Positions 51,709-64,000 of a stretch of DNA of 64,000 bases are shown piece after piece; position 1 is the stretch's first letter, and every line of letters starts with the position of its first letter. This DNA is from Yoonia maricola (GTDB lineage: Bacteria; Pseudomonadota; Alphaproteobacteria; Rhodobacterales; Rhodobacteraceae): positions 713,001 through 777,000 of the forward strand of contig NZ_PGTY01000002.1 in NCBI RefSeq assembly GCF_002797915.1, given 5' to 3'. The translations under genes and the position numbers were made by a program. The notes under the pieces are model-generated. The model was not told the origin of the DNA, ran no database searches, and worked only from the letters and a program-made list of their open reading frames with translations.

Positions 51709-54700
51709 ACGCGCTGATCGACGCTGCCTTTAACCGGAGCAAGGTTGTCCAGCTGATCCTTGTGTTTCTGCTGGCTGTCGGGACGTTGTCCTATATCGCG
51801 ATCCCGAAAGAGAGCAATCCAGAGATCCCGATCCCGATTGTCTTTGTGTCCGCATCCGTGGACGGCATATCGCCAGAAGATTCAGAGGACGTCCTTGTTG
51901 GCCCGTTGGAGACTGAATTTGCCTCGCTCACCGGGTTGAAATCCATGACGGCCACCGCAAGTGAGGGGCGCGGCGCGGTTCAGTTGGATTTTGAGCCGGG
52001 CTTTGATGCAGATGAGGCTCTGGATAATGTGCGCGAGGGTGCCGACCGCGTTGAAAACGAGCTACCCTCTGATGCCACCGTTGTTGTCACCGAAATCAAC
52101 ACGGCCCTGTTCCCGATCCTGACGGTTATTCTATCCGGCCCGGTGCCGGAGCGGACGCTGAATACACTGGCAGAAGACTTGCAAGACGATATCGAGGCGC
52201 TGAGCGGTGTGCTGGAAGCTGATGTTGCGGGTAAGCGCACTGAGTTGATGGAAGTGCTGATCGACCCGACGGTGTTTGAGACCTATATATCACCTTTGAT
52301 GAGTTGATCAGCTCGATCACCAACAACAACCAATTGATTGCGGCAGGTGCGATCGAGAGTGAGGCCGGACGGCTGGTACTTAAAGTGCCGGGTTTGATTG
52401 AGAACTTGGAAGATGTGATGGAATTGCCGGTTCTGGTGCGCGGGCAAACCGTTGTCACCTTTGCCGATGTCGCCACCATCCGCCGGACATTCGAAGATCC
52501 GACCGGATTTGCCCGTATTGATAGCCAGCCTGCCCTCGCGCTCGAGATCAAGAAACGCGTTGGAGCCAATATCATTGAAACTGTCGCAGAGGTGCGCGCG
52601 GTCATCGAAGCCAAACAAAGCGAATGGCCCGAGAACGTACAGGTCCGCTACACGCTTGACGAAAGCGAAACCGTCAAGACGATGCTGTCTGATCTGGAAG
52701 CCAACGTCATTGCTGCGATAATTCTGGTGATGATTGTTGTCGTTTATGCGCTGGGTCTGCGGTCTTCCTTGCTGGTCGGTCTGGCCATTCCCGGTGCTTT
52801 CCTGACGGGTGTTGCAGGGCTTTATTTTATGGGCTTCACGATGAATATCGTGGTGCTGTTTTCGCTGATCCTTGTTGTAGGTATGCTGGTGGACGGCGCG
52901 ATTGTTACCGTTGAACTCGCTGATCGATATTTGCACGAAGGCCAACCCCCGAAAGAGGCGTATGCCCGAGCCGCCAAACGTATGGCCTGGCCGATCATAG
53001 CCTCTACGGCGACGACACTTTGTGTATTCTTCCCTTTGCTGTTCTGGACCGGTGTTGTGGGCGAATTTATGAAGTTCTTGCCAATCACGGTGATCTTCAC
53101 ACTCGCGGCGTCGCTGTTTATGGCGCTTGTCTTTATCCCTGTCATGGGCGGCCAGATCGGAAAACGGCAGGCGCAGTCGGGCAATGCCAAAGCGCAGCTT
53201 TATGCCGCCGAACATGGTGATCCGCGTCAGATGACCGGTTTTATGGGCGGCTACATACGTGTTCTGGAGTGGTCGATTTTGCGGCCCTGGACCACGCTGA
53301 GTTTTGCTGTGATGGCACTTGTCGCGTCTTTCGTGGCTTACGGCAGCTTGGGCAACGGGTTGACGTTCTTTCCAGAGGTTGAGCCGGAATATGCACAGGT
53401 CGAAGTCCGGGCGAAGGACAACTTCTCAGTTTATGAACAGGACGCTTTAGTCCGGCAGGTGGAAGACCGCCTTGCGGCCTATGATGAGATCGCGAGTGTC
53501 TATGCCCGCTCGGGTGGCAGTGATGACGGGACGGATGTGATTGGGGCTATTCAGCTGGAACTGGCCGATTGGGATACCCGCCGGACGGTCGCGCTGATCG
53601 CGGAGGATATTCGCGCTGATATGGCCCAGATACCAGGAATTGATGTGCAGGTGCAGACGGACGCAGGCGGGCCCGGTGGCGGCAAGCCGATCAATCTGGA
53701 GGTTGTGGGGAACGACCCGGCAGACCAAGAGGCTGCGGTTGAGATGATCCTGGCAGAGATGACCCGCTTGGGCGGTTTCATCGATGTCATCGACACGCGA
53801 CCGAGCCCCGGCGTGGAATGGCAAATCTCTGTCGACCGATCAGAGGCTGCGCGCAGTGGTGCCAGCGTCGCCCTTTTGGGGCAGGCCGTCCAGTTGCTGA
53901 CGCGCGGGATTACGGTTGCAGACTATCGCCCCGAGGATGGTGATGGCGAGGTTGATATCGTCGTACGTTTCCCGGCAGGCGACCGCACGCTGGCCGAGCT
54001 TGAAGCGCTGCGCGTCCCAACCGATGCTGGCCTTGTGCCAATTTCGAACTTTGTGTCGTTCTCTCCTGCACCGCGTAGTGGTGTGATCACCCGGATCGAC
54101 CAAGAGCGTGTCATCTCAATTTCGGCCGACGTCGCACCAGGCGTGCTGGCCAATGACCAGACCGTTGCATTGCAGGGCGTGATCGAGAGACTTGACCTGC
54201 CCGGTAACGTGTCGGTCACATTCGGGGGCGAGGCCGAAGATCAGGCCGAGTCCATGACCTTTCTGATCGGTGCATTTTTAGCAGCGATTGGTTTGATGTT
54301 TATGATCCTGTTGACCCAGTTCAACAGCTTCTGGCAGGCCTTTGTTGTCATGTCGGCGATTGTATTTTCCATTGCGGGCGTCTTGCTTGGTTTGATGGTC
54401 ACTGGCCGCCCGTTTGGGGTCGTCATGGGGGGCATCGGTGTGATCGCTCTTGCTGGGATCGTGGTGAACAACAACATCGTTTTGATCGATACGTTCAACC
54501 AACTCAAGTCGCAGGGTCTGTCGTCACTAGAGGCCGCTTTGCGCACAGGCGCGCAGCGTCTGCGCCCTGTTGTGCTGACCTCGATCACGACCGCTTTGGG
54601 CTTGATGCCGATGGTGATCGGGCTGAACATCAACTTCTTTACGCGCGAGATCGTCTATGGCGCGCCATCAACGCAATGGTGGACCGAATTGTCGAGCGCG

Positions 54701-54823
54701 ATTGCAGGCGGTTTGATCTTTGCGACAGTGCTGACACTCTTGGTCACGCCCGCGATGTTGATGTTGGGCGAGCGTCGCGCAAGGCGGTTTGAGACCGGGC
54801 CAGCCTTGGCACCGGCAGAATGA
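51705..54823 (+). pseudogene. RND efflux permease, broken by a one-base deletion
   Basis: Two adjacent reading frames together make one RND permease. Frame 1 runs 51705-52307 and ends DPTVFETYISPLMS. The next frame, open 52304-54823, carries the rest from about SSITNNNQLIAAGAIESEAGRL through the C-terminal membrane bundle. Restoring one A inside ACCTATATATC at 52281-52291 would read TYNITFDELISS across the join and give a product of 1,039 residues, typical for the family. All later domains, including LVVGMLVDGAIVTVELAD, look intact. Either a recent mutation or a base-calling error; it pairs with the adaptor gene upstream. Confidence 0.85.
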
Positions 54824-54939
54824 GGTTTGTTCCGTTAGAGTGCCGGATCGTGTTGTAAGCCACAATTGGTAATTACGGCGGTGATGGCTTTAGAAGAGCC
54901 CGAGCTGCTTAGTCGTCCGGTCGCAGTATGACGCTTTGG

Positions 54940-55476
54940 TTAGATCACCGCTTGCCATAGGTCAGGGTAAGTCCGCACCAAACCAAAGTCATCCACTTCA
55001 AGCTGTGCCTCATAGCCACTTTCAACCGAGACATAGCGATATTTGTTGTTTGAGAGACGTTCGTAACGTTGCCGCAGCGGCTTGAAAGCCCATGTTCTCT
55101 CATCAAGCCAGACTGCAGTGAACTCTTGCTGATCTCCCACGTTTAGTCCGAGCCGCTTGATGGCATTCGTGTTTGTTGCCGGCGTAAAGCCAAGGTCGAT
55201 ATCGACCAACCCGTCCACATTCCTAATGGTTTGTCCGTCAGCTGACCACTGACCATCAATGGTCCGCTCAAGACATAACGTCGTTGCGTTGATGCCGCGC
55301 CACTTTTTCACCATTGCTTTGGTGCATTCCCAAGTGTCATTGCAATGCACCTCATATTCCAATCGCAATGGCTTCTCCGTATCGGCAAAAAGCGCAGCCC
55401 CGGCCATTTTATACCCGTCATCGGACGGCCCGAGCGCGCAGGTTTCCAAGCCGATGACGTCAATGCGTCGCCACAT
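54940..55476 (-). CDS. Putative glycolipid-binding domain protein (DUF1089)
   Basis: A 178-residue protein. The WRRIDVIGLETCAL start, LRLEYEVHCNDTWECTKAMVKKW and the later DGLVDIDLGFTPATNTNAIKRLGL segment match PF06475, a family named for a glycolipid-binding member. No signal peptide is seen. The start is taken as the ATG at 55476; a TTG at 55503 lies in frame upstream. The gene stands alone between the RND pseudogene and katG. No biochemical role is known. Confidence 0.85.
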   Translation of the reverse strand: MWRRIDVIGLETCALGPSDDGYKMAGAALFADTEKPLRLEYEVHCNDTWECTKAMVKKWRGINATTLCLERTIDGQWSADGQTIRNVDGLVDIDLGFTPATNTNAIKRLGLNVGDQQEFTAVWLDERTWAFKPLRQRYERLSNNKYRYVSVESGYEAQLEVDDFGLVRTYPDLWQAVI

Positions 55477-55598
55477 TATTTCTTTGACGCCTTTGCTTAC
55501 CAATACAGCTCTCCAAACTAGTTTTGCTTGATTTTGATCCTACGGGTGACGGCGGGCGAGCGCCACCATGAAGCAGAACCAGTAGAATGTTGGGATTA

Positions 55599-55634
55599 AA
55601 AAAGGGCGCGGCCAAGGCTGGCCGCGCCCTTTTT
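55599..55634 (-). terminator. Strong intrinsic terminator downstream of katG
   Basis: A GC-rich stem GGGCGCGGCCA / TGGCCGCGCCC with a 4-base loop, extended by A5/T5 pairs at the base (55599-55614 with 55619-55634). On the minus strand it is followed by a run of T, the classical intrinsic terminator shape. It lies 19 bases after the katG stop. Confidence 0.9.
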
Positions 55635-55652
55635 GTTTTCTGATATCAGACT

Positions 55653-57950
<2,298 letters not shown>

Positions 57951-57986
57951 TTAGAATTATTATAAGTTGCAATTTTTGATCATGAC

Positions 57987-58003
57987 CATAACTTTAGGTT
58001 ATG
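57987..58003. promoter_or_regulatory. CATAAC-TTTAG-GTTATG dyad at the oxyR start
   Basis: An exact 6-bp inverted repeat with a 5-base spacer whose right arm contains the oxyR start codon. The katG-oxyR gap is AT-rich. OxyR sites are extended ATAG-type dyads, so this may be part of an autoregulatory OxyR site; the match to the full consensus is partial. Confidence 0.5.
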
Positions 58004-58906
58004 AATAGTCTCACTCTCCGGCAGTTACGCTATTTCGAAGCGTTGTCTCGTCATGGCCATTTCGGTCGTGCCGCAGATGCCTGCGCCATTTCTCAGCCCG
58101 CGTTATCCGTACAAATCAAGGAGCTGGAGCAATCGCTTGGTACGCCATTGTTTGAACGTGGTCCGCGGCAGGTGCGGCTGACCGCCTTTGGCGAAGACTG
58201 CGCGGTCCGGGTGCGCGAGATTTTACGTGCGGTTGATGAGTTGGGCGAGATGGCGCGTGCCGCACAAACCGGGCTGGTAGGTCGGCTGCGGATTGGGGTG
58301 ATTCCAACGATTGCGCCTTACCTGCTGCCCGGTTTGATTGGTCAGTTGGCGCGCTCCCATGCCGATCTGGATGTCCATATCCGCGAGACAGTCACACCAC
58401 GCCTAATCGAGGAACTGGGCGATGGGCAGATTGATACCGCAATTGTAGCACTGCCTTTGGCGGAGCCGGGGTTTGAGGAAGTGCCACTTTTTGATGAGAG
58501 CTTCATGCTCGTCCGCCCCATGGGCGATGCGGATCGCCCTGTGCCAAGCCCTGACGCCTTACGCGAAATGCGTCTTTTGATGCTAGAGGAAGGGCACTGT
58601 TTTCGCGATCAGGCGTTGTCGTTTTGTAATCTGCAGTCTGCACTGCCACGTGAGGGGCTGGATGGGAGTTCATTATCGACTTTGGTGCAGATGGTGGGTG
58701 CAGGTATTGGCGTCACCCTAATCCCTGAAATGGCAGCATCCGTTGAAACCCGCTCCGCCCCGGTTTGTGTAGGCCGCTTTGCGGACCCCCAGCCTAAGCG
58801 GACTGTGGGGATGATTTGGCGCAAGACCAATCCGTTGGCGGGGCAGTTGCGTCAGGTCGCTGATCTGGTGCGGCAAGTTGGGTTGGCATTGCCACAGGCA
58901 GTTTAA
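58001..58906 (+). CDS. oxyR: Hydrogen peroxide-responsive LysR regulator OxyR
   Basis: A 301-residue LysR protein. The helix-turn-helix is LRYFEALSRHGHFGRAADACAISQPALSVQIKELEQSLG. The redox pair is C200 and C209 in EEGHCFRDQALSFC, nine residues apart as in E. coli OxyR (C199/C208), which form a disulfide with peroxide. It is divergent from katG, the usual target. The stop overlaps that of the convergent LysR gene by 4 bases. Confidence 0.95.
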   Translation: MNSLTLRQLRYFEALSRHGHFGRAADACAISQPALSVQIKELEQSLGTPLFERGPRQVRLTAFGEDCAVRVREILRAVDELGEMARAAQTGLVGRLRIGVIPTIAPYLLPGLIGQLARSHADLDVHIRETVTPRLIEELGDGQIDTAIVALPLAEPGFEEVPLFDESFMLVRPMGDADRPVPSPDALREMRLLMLEEGHCFRDQALSFCNLQSALPREGLDGSSLSTLVQMVGAGIGVTLIPEMAASVETRSAPVCVGRFADPQPKRTVGMIWRKTNPLAGQLRQVADLVRQVGLALPQAV

Positions 58907-59769
58907 AGCGCGCCCTCCAGAAGCATTCCAAGCAAAGGATTGGGGAATTTGCGGGCGACGGTCACCGCGTGGAAACTCTCTGACAGGCCCATTTGGTGCT
59001 TGGCTTCAACCAACATGCCCGACTGTAGTTCGTTTTGTACCGCAATGGGTGGCAGCACACTCAGCCCGATGTCTTCGCGTGCCAGCAAGCGCATCATCGC
59101 CACATCGTCTACCTCTGCGGCGATCGTCGGGTTGATTTCGTTGCGCGCGCAAAGCCGGTCAAAACCGGCACGGACTGGGCTGTCCTCGGTTGGGACAATA
59201 ATGGGGTTCTGGCTGAGCAGCATTGTCAGTGGCGCGTCACCGGCAAGGCGTGCGGGCGTTCCAATCAGGCTGACAGGTTGGTCAGAAATTGGCTGCGACG
59301 TGAAGTTCGACATGGCATCATGGGCCGGCGCGCGGTTGGTCAGAACCACATCAAGGCTCAGCGTCTCAAGACTTTGCAGTAGTTCAACCAATGTGCCTGA
59401 TCGCAAGACCAATTCAACATCGGGCAAGCCTAGCAGGGGTCGCAGAAATTCAATCTGAAAGTTGCGCGACAGGGTTGCCAGTGCACCGACACGCAAGACT
59501 TGTCTTGGCCGCCCTTGCTGGCTCAGCGTGCCCAGCAGGTCTTTGCCCGCATCAAAGATCGTATCTGCGTAATCCAGCGTGATCCGCCCCGCTTCGGTCA
59601 GGTGCAACTGCCGCCCGCGCCGTTCGAACAGCGCGTGGCCAAGGCGGTCTTCCAGTTTCCGGATTTGCACAGACAGCGCCGATTGCGACAGGTTCAGCTT
59701 GCCCGCCGTCCGCGTGAGGTTGCCGTCATGCGCCACTGCCCAGAAATAGCGCAGGTGATTATAGTTCAT
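58903..59769 (-). CDS. LysR family regulator (NhaR-like), divergent from dabBA
   Basis: A 288-residue LysR protein beginning MNYNHLRYFWAVAHDGNLTRTAGKLNLSQSALSVQIRKLEDRLG, which is the NhaR-type helix-turn-helix, followed by a type 2 periplasmic-binding effector domain. Starts at 59769 or 59778 are possible; 59769 leaves the dyad at 59776 outside the gene. It is divergent from dabB-dabA, a pattern in which LysR proteins commonly control inorganic-carbon uptake genes. It probably activates dabBA. Confidence 0.85.
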   Translation of the reverse strand: MNYNHLRYFWAVAHDGNLTRTAGKLNLSQSALSVQIRKLEDRLGHALFERRGRQLHLTEAGRITLDYADTIFDAGKDLLGTLSQQGRPRQVLRVGALATLSRNFQIEFLRPLLGLPDVELVLRSGTLVELLQSLETLSLDVVLTNRAPAHDAMSNFTSQPISDQPVSLIGTPARLAGDAPLTMLLSQNPIIVPTEDSPVRAGFDRLCARNEINPTIAAEVDDVAMMRLLAREDIGLSVLPPIAVQNELQSGMLVEAKHQMGLSESFHAVTVARKFPNPLLGMLLEGAL

Positions 59770-59775
59770 ATCTGC

Positions 59776-59804
59776 CATATCATTCGTTTTAAGTGAACGA
59801 TATG
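59776..59804. promoter_or_regulatory. 29-bp imperfect dyad between LysR and dabB genes
   Basis: CATATC (59776-59781) pairs with GATATG (59799-59804), and inside it TTC pairs with GAA and TT with AA around a single central base; 11 of 14 symmetric positions match. Length and position fit a LysR recognition site for control of the LysR gene and of dabB. Confidence 0.55.
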
Positions 59805-59881
59805 TAGCAAACAATGTATTTTTTATCTGGAATGGTCTGCCCTATCTCGTCGTGAAATCATTCACGCGATGGAGACCACCC

Positions 59882-61468
59882 ATGTTGCTCAACGCCTTAC
59901 CCCTGCTGGCCCCACTGATCTTGCTGGCCGCCGCATTTGCCCCCCGCTTTATGGAGAGGGTGTCTGCGCAAAAAGGCGCGCTGTTCGCGGAGCAGGCAAC
60001 GCTGGGGGCCATCGCGGTCGCCGTCTTGTCGGCGATTGTGCTGGCGGTGAATGGCAGCGGGGATAGCTTCTTGCTGGGGCTCTTCGGGGTCGGCCTATCG
60101 GTCCGCCTTGATATTGTGAGCATCGTGATGTTGTTGCTGGTCACATTCATCGGGTGGGTCGTCGTGCGCTATGCCCGCACCTATCTCGATGGTGAAGAGC
60201 GGCAGGATGCCTTTACCTTTTGGCTATTGGCAACGCTTTCTGCGGTTTTGTTGCTGGTGCAGTCCGGCAACCTGACGCAATTTGTTGGCGCATGGATCGC
60301 CACCAGCATGTGTTTGCATAAGCTGCTGTTGTTCTATCCGGAGCGAGTGGCAGCGCAGCGGGCCGCCCATAAGAAATATGTGATAGCACGGATTGGTGAC
60401 GTGGCTGTGGTTGGTGCGGCTCTTTTGCTGATATTCGCCTATGGCACAACCCAGATCTCTGCGATCCTGGCAGAGGCCGGGCAGGGCGCAGGTGGCGGTA
60501 TGGGTGTCGCCGCGGCGGCCTTGATCGCTTTGGCGGCAATCCTGAAATCCGCGCAGTTCCCGACGCATGGCTGGCTTACCGAAGTGATGGAAGCGCCGAC
60601 ACCGGTATCGGCCTTGTTGCACGCAGGTGTGGTGAACGCGGGTGGTTTTGCTTTGATCCGCTTTGCCGATGTGATGCTGCTGTCGCCGCTGGTGCTTGCC
60701 GGACTGGTGATGGTTGGCGGCTTTACGGCGCTCTTTGGTGGTCTTGTCATGCTCACGCAGCCGACGGTGAAAGCGTCACTGGCATGGTCCACCATCGCAC
60801 AGATGGGCTTTATGATCCTGCAGTGCGGTCTCGCGCTGTTCCCGCTGGCATTGCTGCACATCGTGGCACATTCGCTTTATAAGGCGCATGCCTTTCTGTC
60901 CGCCGGCAACGCGGTGCAGAACGTCGCCGCCATCCGCAAACCCGGGCCGGTTGCCGTGCCTGATCTGGGTGCCGTGACGCGCGCCTTCTTGGTGGCACTG
61001 GTCATCTATGGCGTCGTATATGCGGTTCTCGGATTGGGCTTCGACTTTGGCGGCAAGTCCCCGCAGGCGGTTGCCCTTGGTGCGATCCTGATCTTCGGCG
61101 TGGCGTATCTGCTGGCGCAAGGCTTTGCCGATGAAGCCCCCCAAGCCCTGACCCAGCGCACTGCCGCCTACGCAGCAACCGTGACCGTCAGCTACCTTGT
61201 CCTACAACGTGCGTCAGAGTGGTTGACTGCTGGCACTTTACCCGCGACCCCACAGGCGGGTGCGTTGGAATGGGCGTTGATCCTGCTTGCCATGATCAGC
61301 TTTGGCCTTGTGGCCCTTGCGCAGGCAACGCTGCCTTTGTGGTCCTACCACCCGGCGGCGCAGGGCCTGCGCGTGCATCTGTCGAACGGGCTATATATCA
61401 ACGCGATTTCCGACCGCATCTTGGGCGGTTGGAAGCGGACACCATCCAAAAAAGGAGCGGCGCAATGA
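59882..61468 (+). CDS. dabB: DabB, proton-conducting subunit of the DAB inorganic carbon pump
   Basis: A 528-residue membrane protein of the NADH dehydrogenase subunit L/MrpA family with 12 or more hydrophobic segments. Core motifs are [18 protein letters not shown] and [26 protein letters not shown], the lysine/histidine-bearing proton channel region. In the DAB system it passes cations to drive CO2 hydration by DabA. GGAG is seven bases before the ATG at 59882. It overlaps dabA by ATGA at 61465. Confidence 0.92.
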   Translation: MLLNALPLLAPLILLAAAFAPRFMERVSAQKGALFAEQATLGAIAVAVLSAIVLAVNGSGDSFLLGLFGVGLSVRLDIVSIVMLLLVTFIGWVVVRYARTYLDGEERQDAFTFWLLATLSAVLLLVQSGNLTQFVGAWIATSMCLHKLLLFYPERVAAQRAAHKKYVIARIGDVAVVGAALLLIFAYGTTQISAILAEAGQGAGGGMGVAAAALIALAAILKSAQFPTHGWLTEVMEAPTPVSALLHAGVVNAGGFALIRFADVMLLSPLVLAGLVMVGGFTALFGGLVMLTQPTVKASLAWSTIAQMGFMILQCGLALFPLALLHIVAHSLYKAHAFLSAGNAVQNVAAIRKPGPVAVPDLGAVTRAFLVALVIYGVVYAVLGLGFDFGGKSPQAVALGAILIFGVAYLLAQGFADEAPQALTQRTAAYAATVTVSYLVLQRASEWLTAGTLPATPQAGALEWALILLAMISFGLVALAQATLPLWSYHPAAQGLRVHLSNGLYINAISDRILGGWKRTPSKKGAAQ

Positions 61469-63864
61469 AGGCGGAAACATACGCAGGCTATTCCGGCGCA
61501 CATCTGGAAGTGATCGCCAAGGCAGAGGCCGCAGGCCGCGCCATTCCGCCGCTTTGGCCGCTGTCATCGTCGGTCGCCGTCAACCCATTCCTAGGGCAGA
61601 CCGAACAAAGCTTGCCGGAAGTGGCCGCACTGTTGGATCGGGTCGCAGGCACATCTGTGACGATGCCGCGCAACTGGTATCAGGCGAAAATCAGTGACGG
61701 GACAATCGCCGATGCGGATTTGACAGCGGCGCTGGCACAGTTTCCGGGGGCGGCAACGGATGTTGCAGCGCTCAAGGTGGCGGCAGAGGGTGCAACGGCC
61801 GCAACGGTTGCCTTGCCGACTGTCGCAGACCTTGCCGCCGAGGTGTCCGGCATTGACTGGCCGGGCATTGTGGAAGAACGCTTTGGCGTTTGGGCCGCTG
61901 GGTATTTTGATGCGGGCCAAGCCCTGTGGCAGAACAAGCCGGGACGGCGCGCTTTTGATGCGTGGCGCGACTTTGCCAGCCGTGATTTGACGGCCGAGAT
62001 TGCGGGGCTTTCGGGGTTTGGCAGTCTGATCGCCAATACCGCGGCCCGTACGCGCACTGCGTTGGTTGATGCGGCAGATGCGCTTGGGCTGAGTGCCGAA
62101 GCGAGTGAGACTTACTTTCACCAGTTGCTGCTGGGATTGGGTGGTTGGTCACAGGTTGCCCGCTATCGCCTGTGGCAGGCAGAACTGGCTGGTGGGACGG
62201 ATTTGACGCTGGTTGATGTTCTGACGATCCGGGTCGTCTGGGAACAGGCGCTTTATCGGCACTATGGGTCCGAAATTGAGGCGAAGTGGGCGGAGGTGCG
62301 CGCGGCACATGCGGCACCGATCGCACCATCACAGGATCAGTTGATAGATGCCGCTTTACAGGCTGCCGCTGAATTTGCTGGACAGCGTGAGTTGGCCGAG
62401 ACGTTGGATGCACAATCTGAACCAGCGCCCGAGGGGCGGCCTGCGATGCAGGCGGCATTTTGCATCGACGTGCGCTCTGAAGTGTTTCGCCGGGCGCTGG
62501 AAAGCGTTGATCCCGGCATTCAGACGCTGGGCTTTGCCGGGTTCTTTGGCTTGACTGCGTCACATCAAAGCTTTGCGTCGGATGTTGAGGAAAAGCGTCT
62601 GCCGGTGCTGCTGAACCATGGTGTGACCAGTCATACCGGAACTGATGAGGCGGCGGATCAGATGGCCCGTTTCAGCGCCCGCGCCAAACGCGCCTGGGGC
62701 CGGTTCAAGCTGGCAGCGGTGTCGTCCTTTGCCTTTGTTGAAGCCTCCGGTCCCATCTACGTCGGCAAATTGCTGCGGGATGCGCTGGGCATGGATGCGG
62801 CGAAAGGGCCGGACAGCCAAGCCCCTGTGCTGGATGAGAGTTTTGGTCTGGAAGACCGGATTGGGGCGGCGACCTCGATCTTGGGTGCAATGTCGTTGAC
62901 CGACAATTTTGCGCCTTTGGTTCTGCTCTTTGGCCATGGTGCGAATGTGGTGAATAACCCGCATGCGAGCGCGTTGCATTGTGGTGCCTGCGGCGGGTAT
63001 ACTGGCGAGGTGAATGCGCGGCTTTTGGCGGGTATTCTGAACGACAAGGCTGTGCGCGCTGGGCTGGCCGAAAACGGGATCATGATCCCCGAAGATACGC
63101 TCTTTGTTGGTGGCTTGCATGATACGACGACCGACGACGTCACGATCTATGACGCTGACTTTGCGGGGCATAAGCATCAAAGCCACCTCAAGACAGCGCA
63201 AGATTGGCTGGCCTCTGCTGGGAAACTGGCACGGACCGAGCGCGCGTTGCGTCTGCCGCGTGCGGCCAATGGTGATGACATCAGCAAGCGGAGCCGGGAT
63301 TGGTCGGAAACACGGCCAGAGTGGGCGCTGGCGGGATGTAAGGCATTTATCGCGGCGCCTCGGACCCGGACCAAAGGAAAGGGCCTCGCGGGGCGCGCTT
63401 TCTTGCATGACTATGACTGGCAGAAAGACGATAGCTTTGGCGTGCTGGAGTTGATCCTGACCGCGCCCGTTGTCGTCGCAAGCTGGATCAGCCTGCAATA
63501 CTATGGCTCAGTCGTGGCGCCTAACGTCTTTGGCGCGGGCAACAAGCTGCTCCATAACGTTACCGGCGGCATCGGTGTCGTCGAAGGTAACGGCGGCGCG
63601 CTACGCGGCGGTCTGCCATGGCAGTCTGTGCATGATGGTGAGGGCTATGCCCACGATCCGCTGCGCCTGTCCGTCTGTGTCGAGGCACCGGCCGAGGCGA
63701 TCACGGCGATCTTGGAGAAGCATCCGGGTGTGCGGGCGCTCTTCGACAATCGCTGGCTTCACCTGTTTACGCTGAATGCGGATGGGCAGATGGATCAACG
63801 GTATGATGGTGATCTGAAGTGGGTGGCTTTTGACGGCGCGACGGACACTGCAATCGCGGCCTAG
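61465..63864 (+). CDS. dabA: DabA (DUF2309), zinc-dependent CO2-hydrating subunit
   Basis: A 799-residue protein (DUF2309). The zinc site of characterised DabA (two Cys, Asp, His) is matched by C333 and D335 in FCIDVRSE, H491 in [13 protein letters not shown] and C506 in [11 protein letters not shown]; the His-to-Cys distance of 15 is as in Halothiobacillus DabA (H524/C539). Together with DabB it makes bicarbonate vectorially from CO2 in the cytoplasm. The start is the ATG at 61465 inside the dabB stop, with AGGAG eight bases upstream. Confidence 0.93.
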   Translation: MKAETYAGYSGAHLEVIAKAEAAGRAIPPLWPLSSSVAVNPFLGQTEQSLPEVAALLDRVAGTSVTMPRNWYQAKISDGTIADADLTAALAQFPGAATDVAALKVAAEGATAATVALPTVADLAAEVSGIDWPGIVEERFGVWAAGYFDAGQALWQNKPGRRAFDAWRDFASRDLTAEIAGLSGFGSLIANTAARTRTALVDAADALGLSAEASETYFHQLLLGLGGWSQVARYRLWQAELAGGTDLTLVDVLTIRVVWEQALYRHYGSEIEAKWAEVRAAHAAPIAPSQDQLIDAALQAAAEFAGQRELAETLDAQSEPAPEGRPAMQAAFCIDVRSEVFRRALESVDPGIQTLGFAGFFGLTASHQSFASDVEEKRLPVLLNHGVTSHTGTDEAADQMARFSARAKRAWGRFKLAAVSSFAFVEASGPIYVGKLLRDALGMDAAKGPDSQAPVLDESFGLEDRIGAATSILGAMSLTDNFAPLVLLFGHGANVVNNPHASALHCGACGGYTGEVNARLLAGILNDKAVRAGLAENGIMIPEDTLFVGGLHDTTTDDVTIYDADFAGHKHQSHLKTAQDWLASAGKLARTERALRLPRAANGDDISKRSRDWSETRPEWALAGCKAFIAAPRTRTKGKGLAGRAFLHDYDWQKDDSFGVLELILTAPVVVASWISLQYYGSVVAPNVFGAGNKLLHNVTGGIGVVEGNGGALRGGLPWQSVHDGEGYAHDPLRLSVCVEAPAEAITAILEKHPGVRALFDNRWLHLFTLNADGQMDQRYDGDLKWVAFDGATDTAIAA

Positions 63865-64000
63865 CGGTTTGCGGTATCGTCCGCGATCAGCGCGCGCTTG
63901 CCGATTTGGGCAAGCGTGATGCTGGTCTCTGATTTCAGGACAGACCAAAGCTCGCGCAAACCTTCCTCGCCGCCGGCGGCGATGGCGAACTGCAAGATAC
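63861..64000 (-). CDS. C-terminal end of a gene, possibly FMN-dependent alpha-hydroxy-acid oxidising enzyme
   Basis: Minus-strand frame open from the right edge to a stop at 63861-63863, overlapping the dabA stop. The visible last 45 residues include [20 protein letters not shown] and end [12 protein letters not shown]. The pattern AxGGExGxxxxxxxLKxExxxTxAxIG resembles the end of L-lactate dehydrogenase/glycolate-oxidase-type FMN enzymes, but the fragment is too short for a firm call. Confidence 0.42.
   Translation of the reverse strand, partial: ILQFAIAAGGEEGLRELWSVLKSETSITLAQIGKRALIADDTANR

Overview
The window looks like chromosomal DNA from a marine alphaproteobacterium of the order Rhodobacterales (Roseobacter-type). 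The reasons are the (3S)-malyl-CoA / beta-methylmalyl-CoA lyase gene, the Q/G-rich alphaproteobacterial TIGR02302/DUF4175 protein, dapA and smpB close together next to a soluble lytic transglycosylase gene, and the overall protein signatures. GC content and codon usage were not computed. No rRNA, tRNA, CRISPR array or intact mobile element was recognised.

Layout. 1-8,280: housekeeping genes: the end of lysA, the TIGR02302 protein, a PEBP-family protein, a zinc-ribbon membrane protein, ftsE-ftsX-plsC-flavin-binding protein in a tightly overlapping operon, and an M50-like membrane protease. 8,282-13,340: accA, a secreted protein built of four tandem Asp/Cys-rich repeats, malyl-CoA lyase, an aromatic aminotransferase and a mercaptopyruvate sulfurtransferase. 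13,664-19,812: a cyanate utilisation locus (CmpA/NrtA-type ABC transporter, cyanase, NTF2-like protein) transcribed away from a PAS/AAA+ regulator. That regulator's ATPase domain lacks the canonical GAFTGA threonine and one arginine finger, and two tandem palindromes lie between the two units. 19,888-25,537: a spermidine/putrescine-type ABC transporter with an Asp/Glu/hydantoin racemase-like gene, divergent from a GntR regulator, with a perfect 12-bp palindrome between them.

25,538-38,016 is more accessory in character. It holds a frameshifted integrase relic, an RND efflux pair, a short secreted protein of 54 residues, a membrane-anchored AraC-type regulator, and a divergent module (PhlG-like hydrolase + GST versus MBL-fold hydrolase + TetR) organised around a 36-bp near-perfect palindrome. 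An ArsR/MFS divergent pair follows. Three gene-poor stretches in this part look decayed.

38,017-50,393 returns to core functions: smpB, a small K+-channel-like protein, a YcaQ-like winged-helix protein, a DUF2157 protein, dapA, a lytic transglycosylase, a DMT exporter, a split MnmC system (mnmD divergent from an FAD oxidoreductase), and pxpA/pxpC/pxpB 5-oxoprolinase genes with a ChrR-like cupin. 50,563-54,823 is a second RND efflux pair whose permease is broken by a single-base frameshift. 55,653-58,906 is katG divergent from oxyR. 58,903-63,864 is a LysR regulator divergent from dabB-dabA, the energy-coupled inorganic-carbon uptake system, with an imperfect dyad between them. The window ends inside a minus-strand gene that may encode an FMN-dependent alpha-hydroxy-acid oxidising enzyme.
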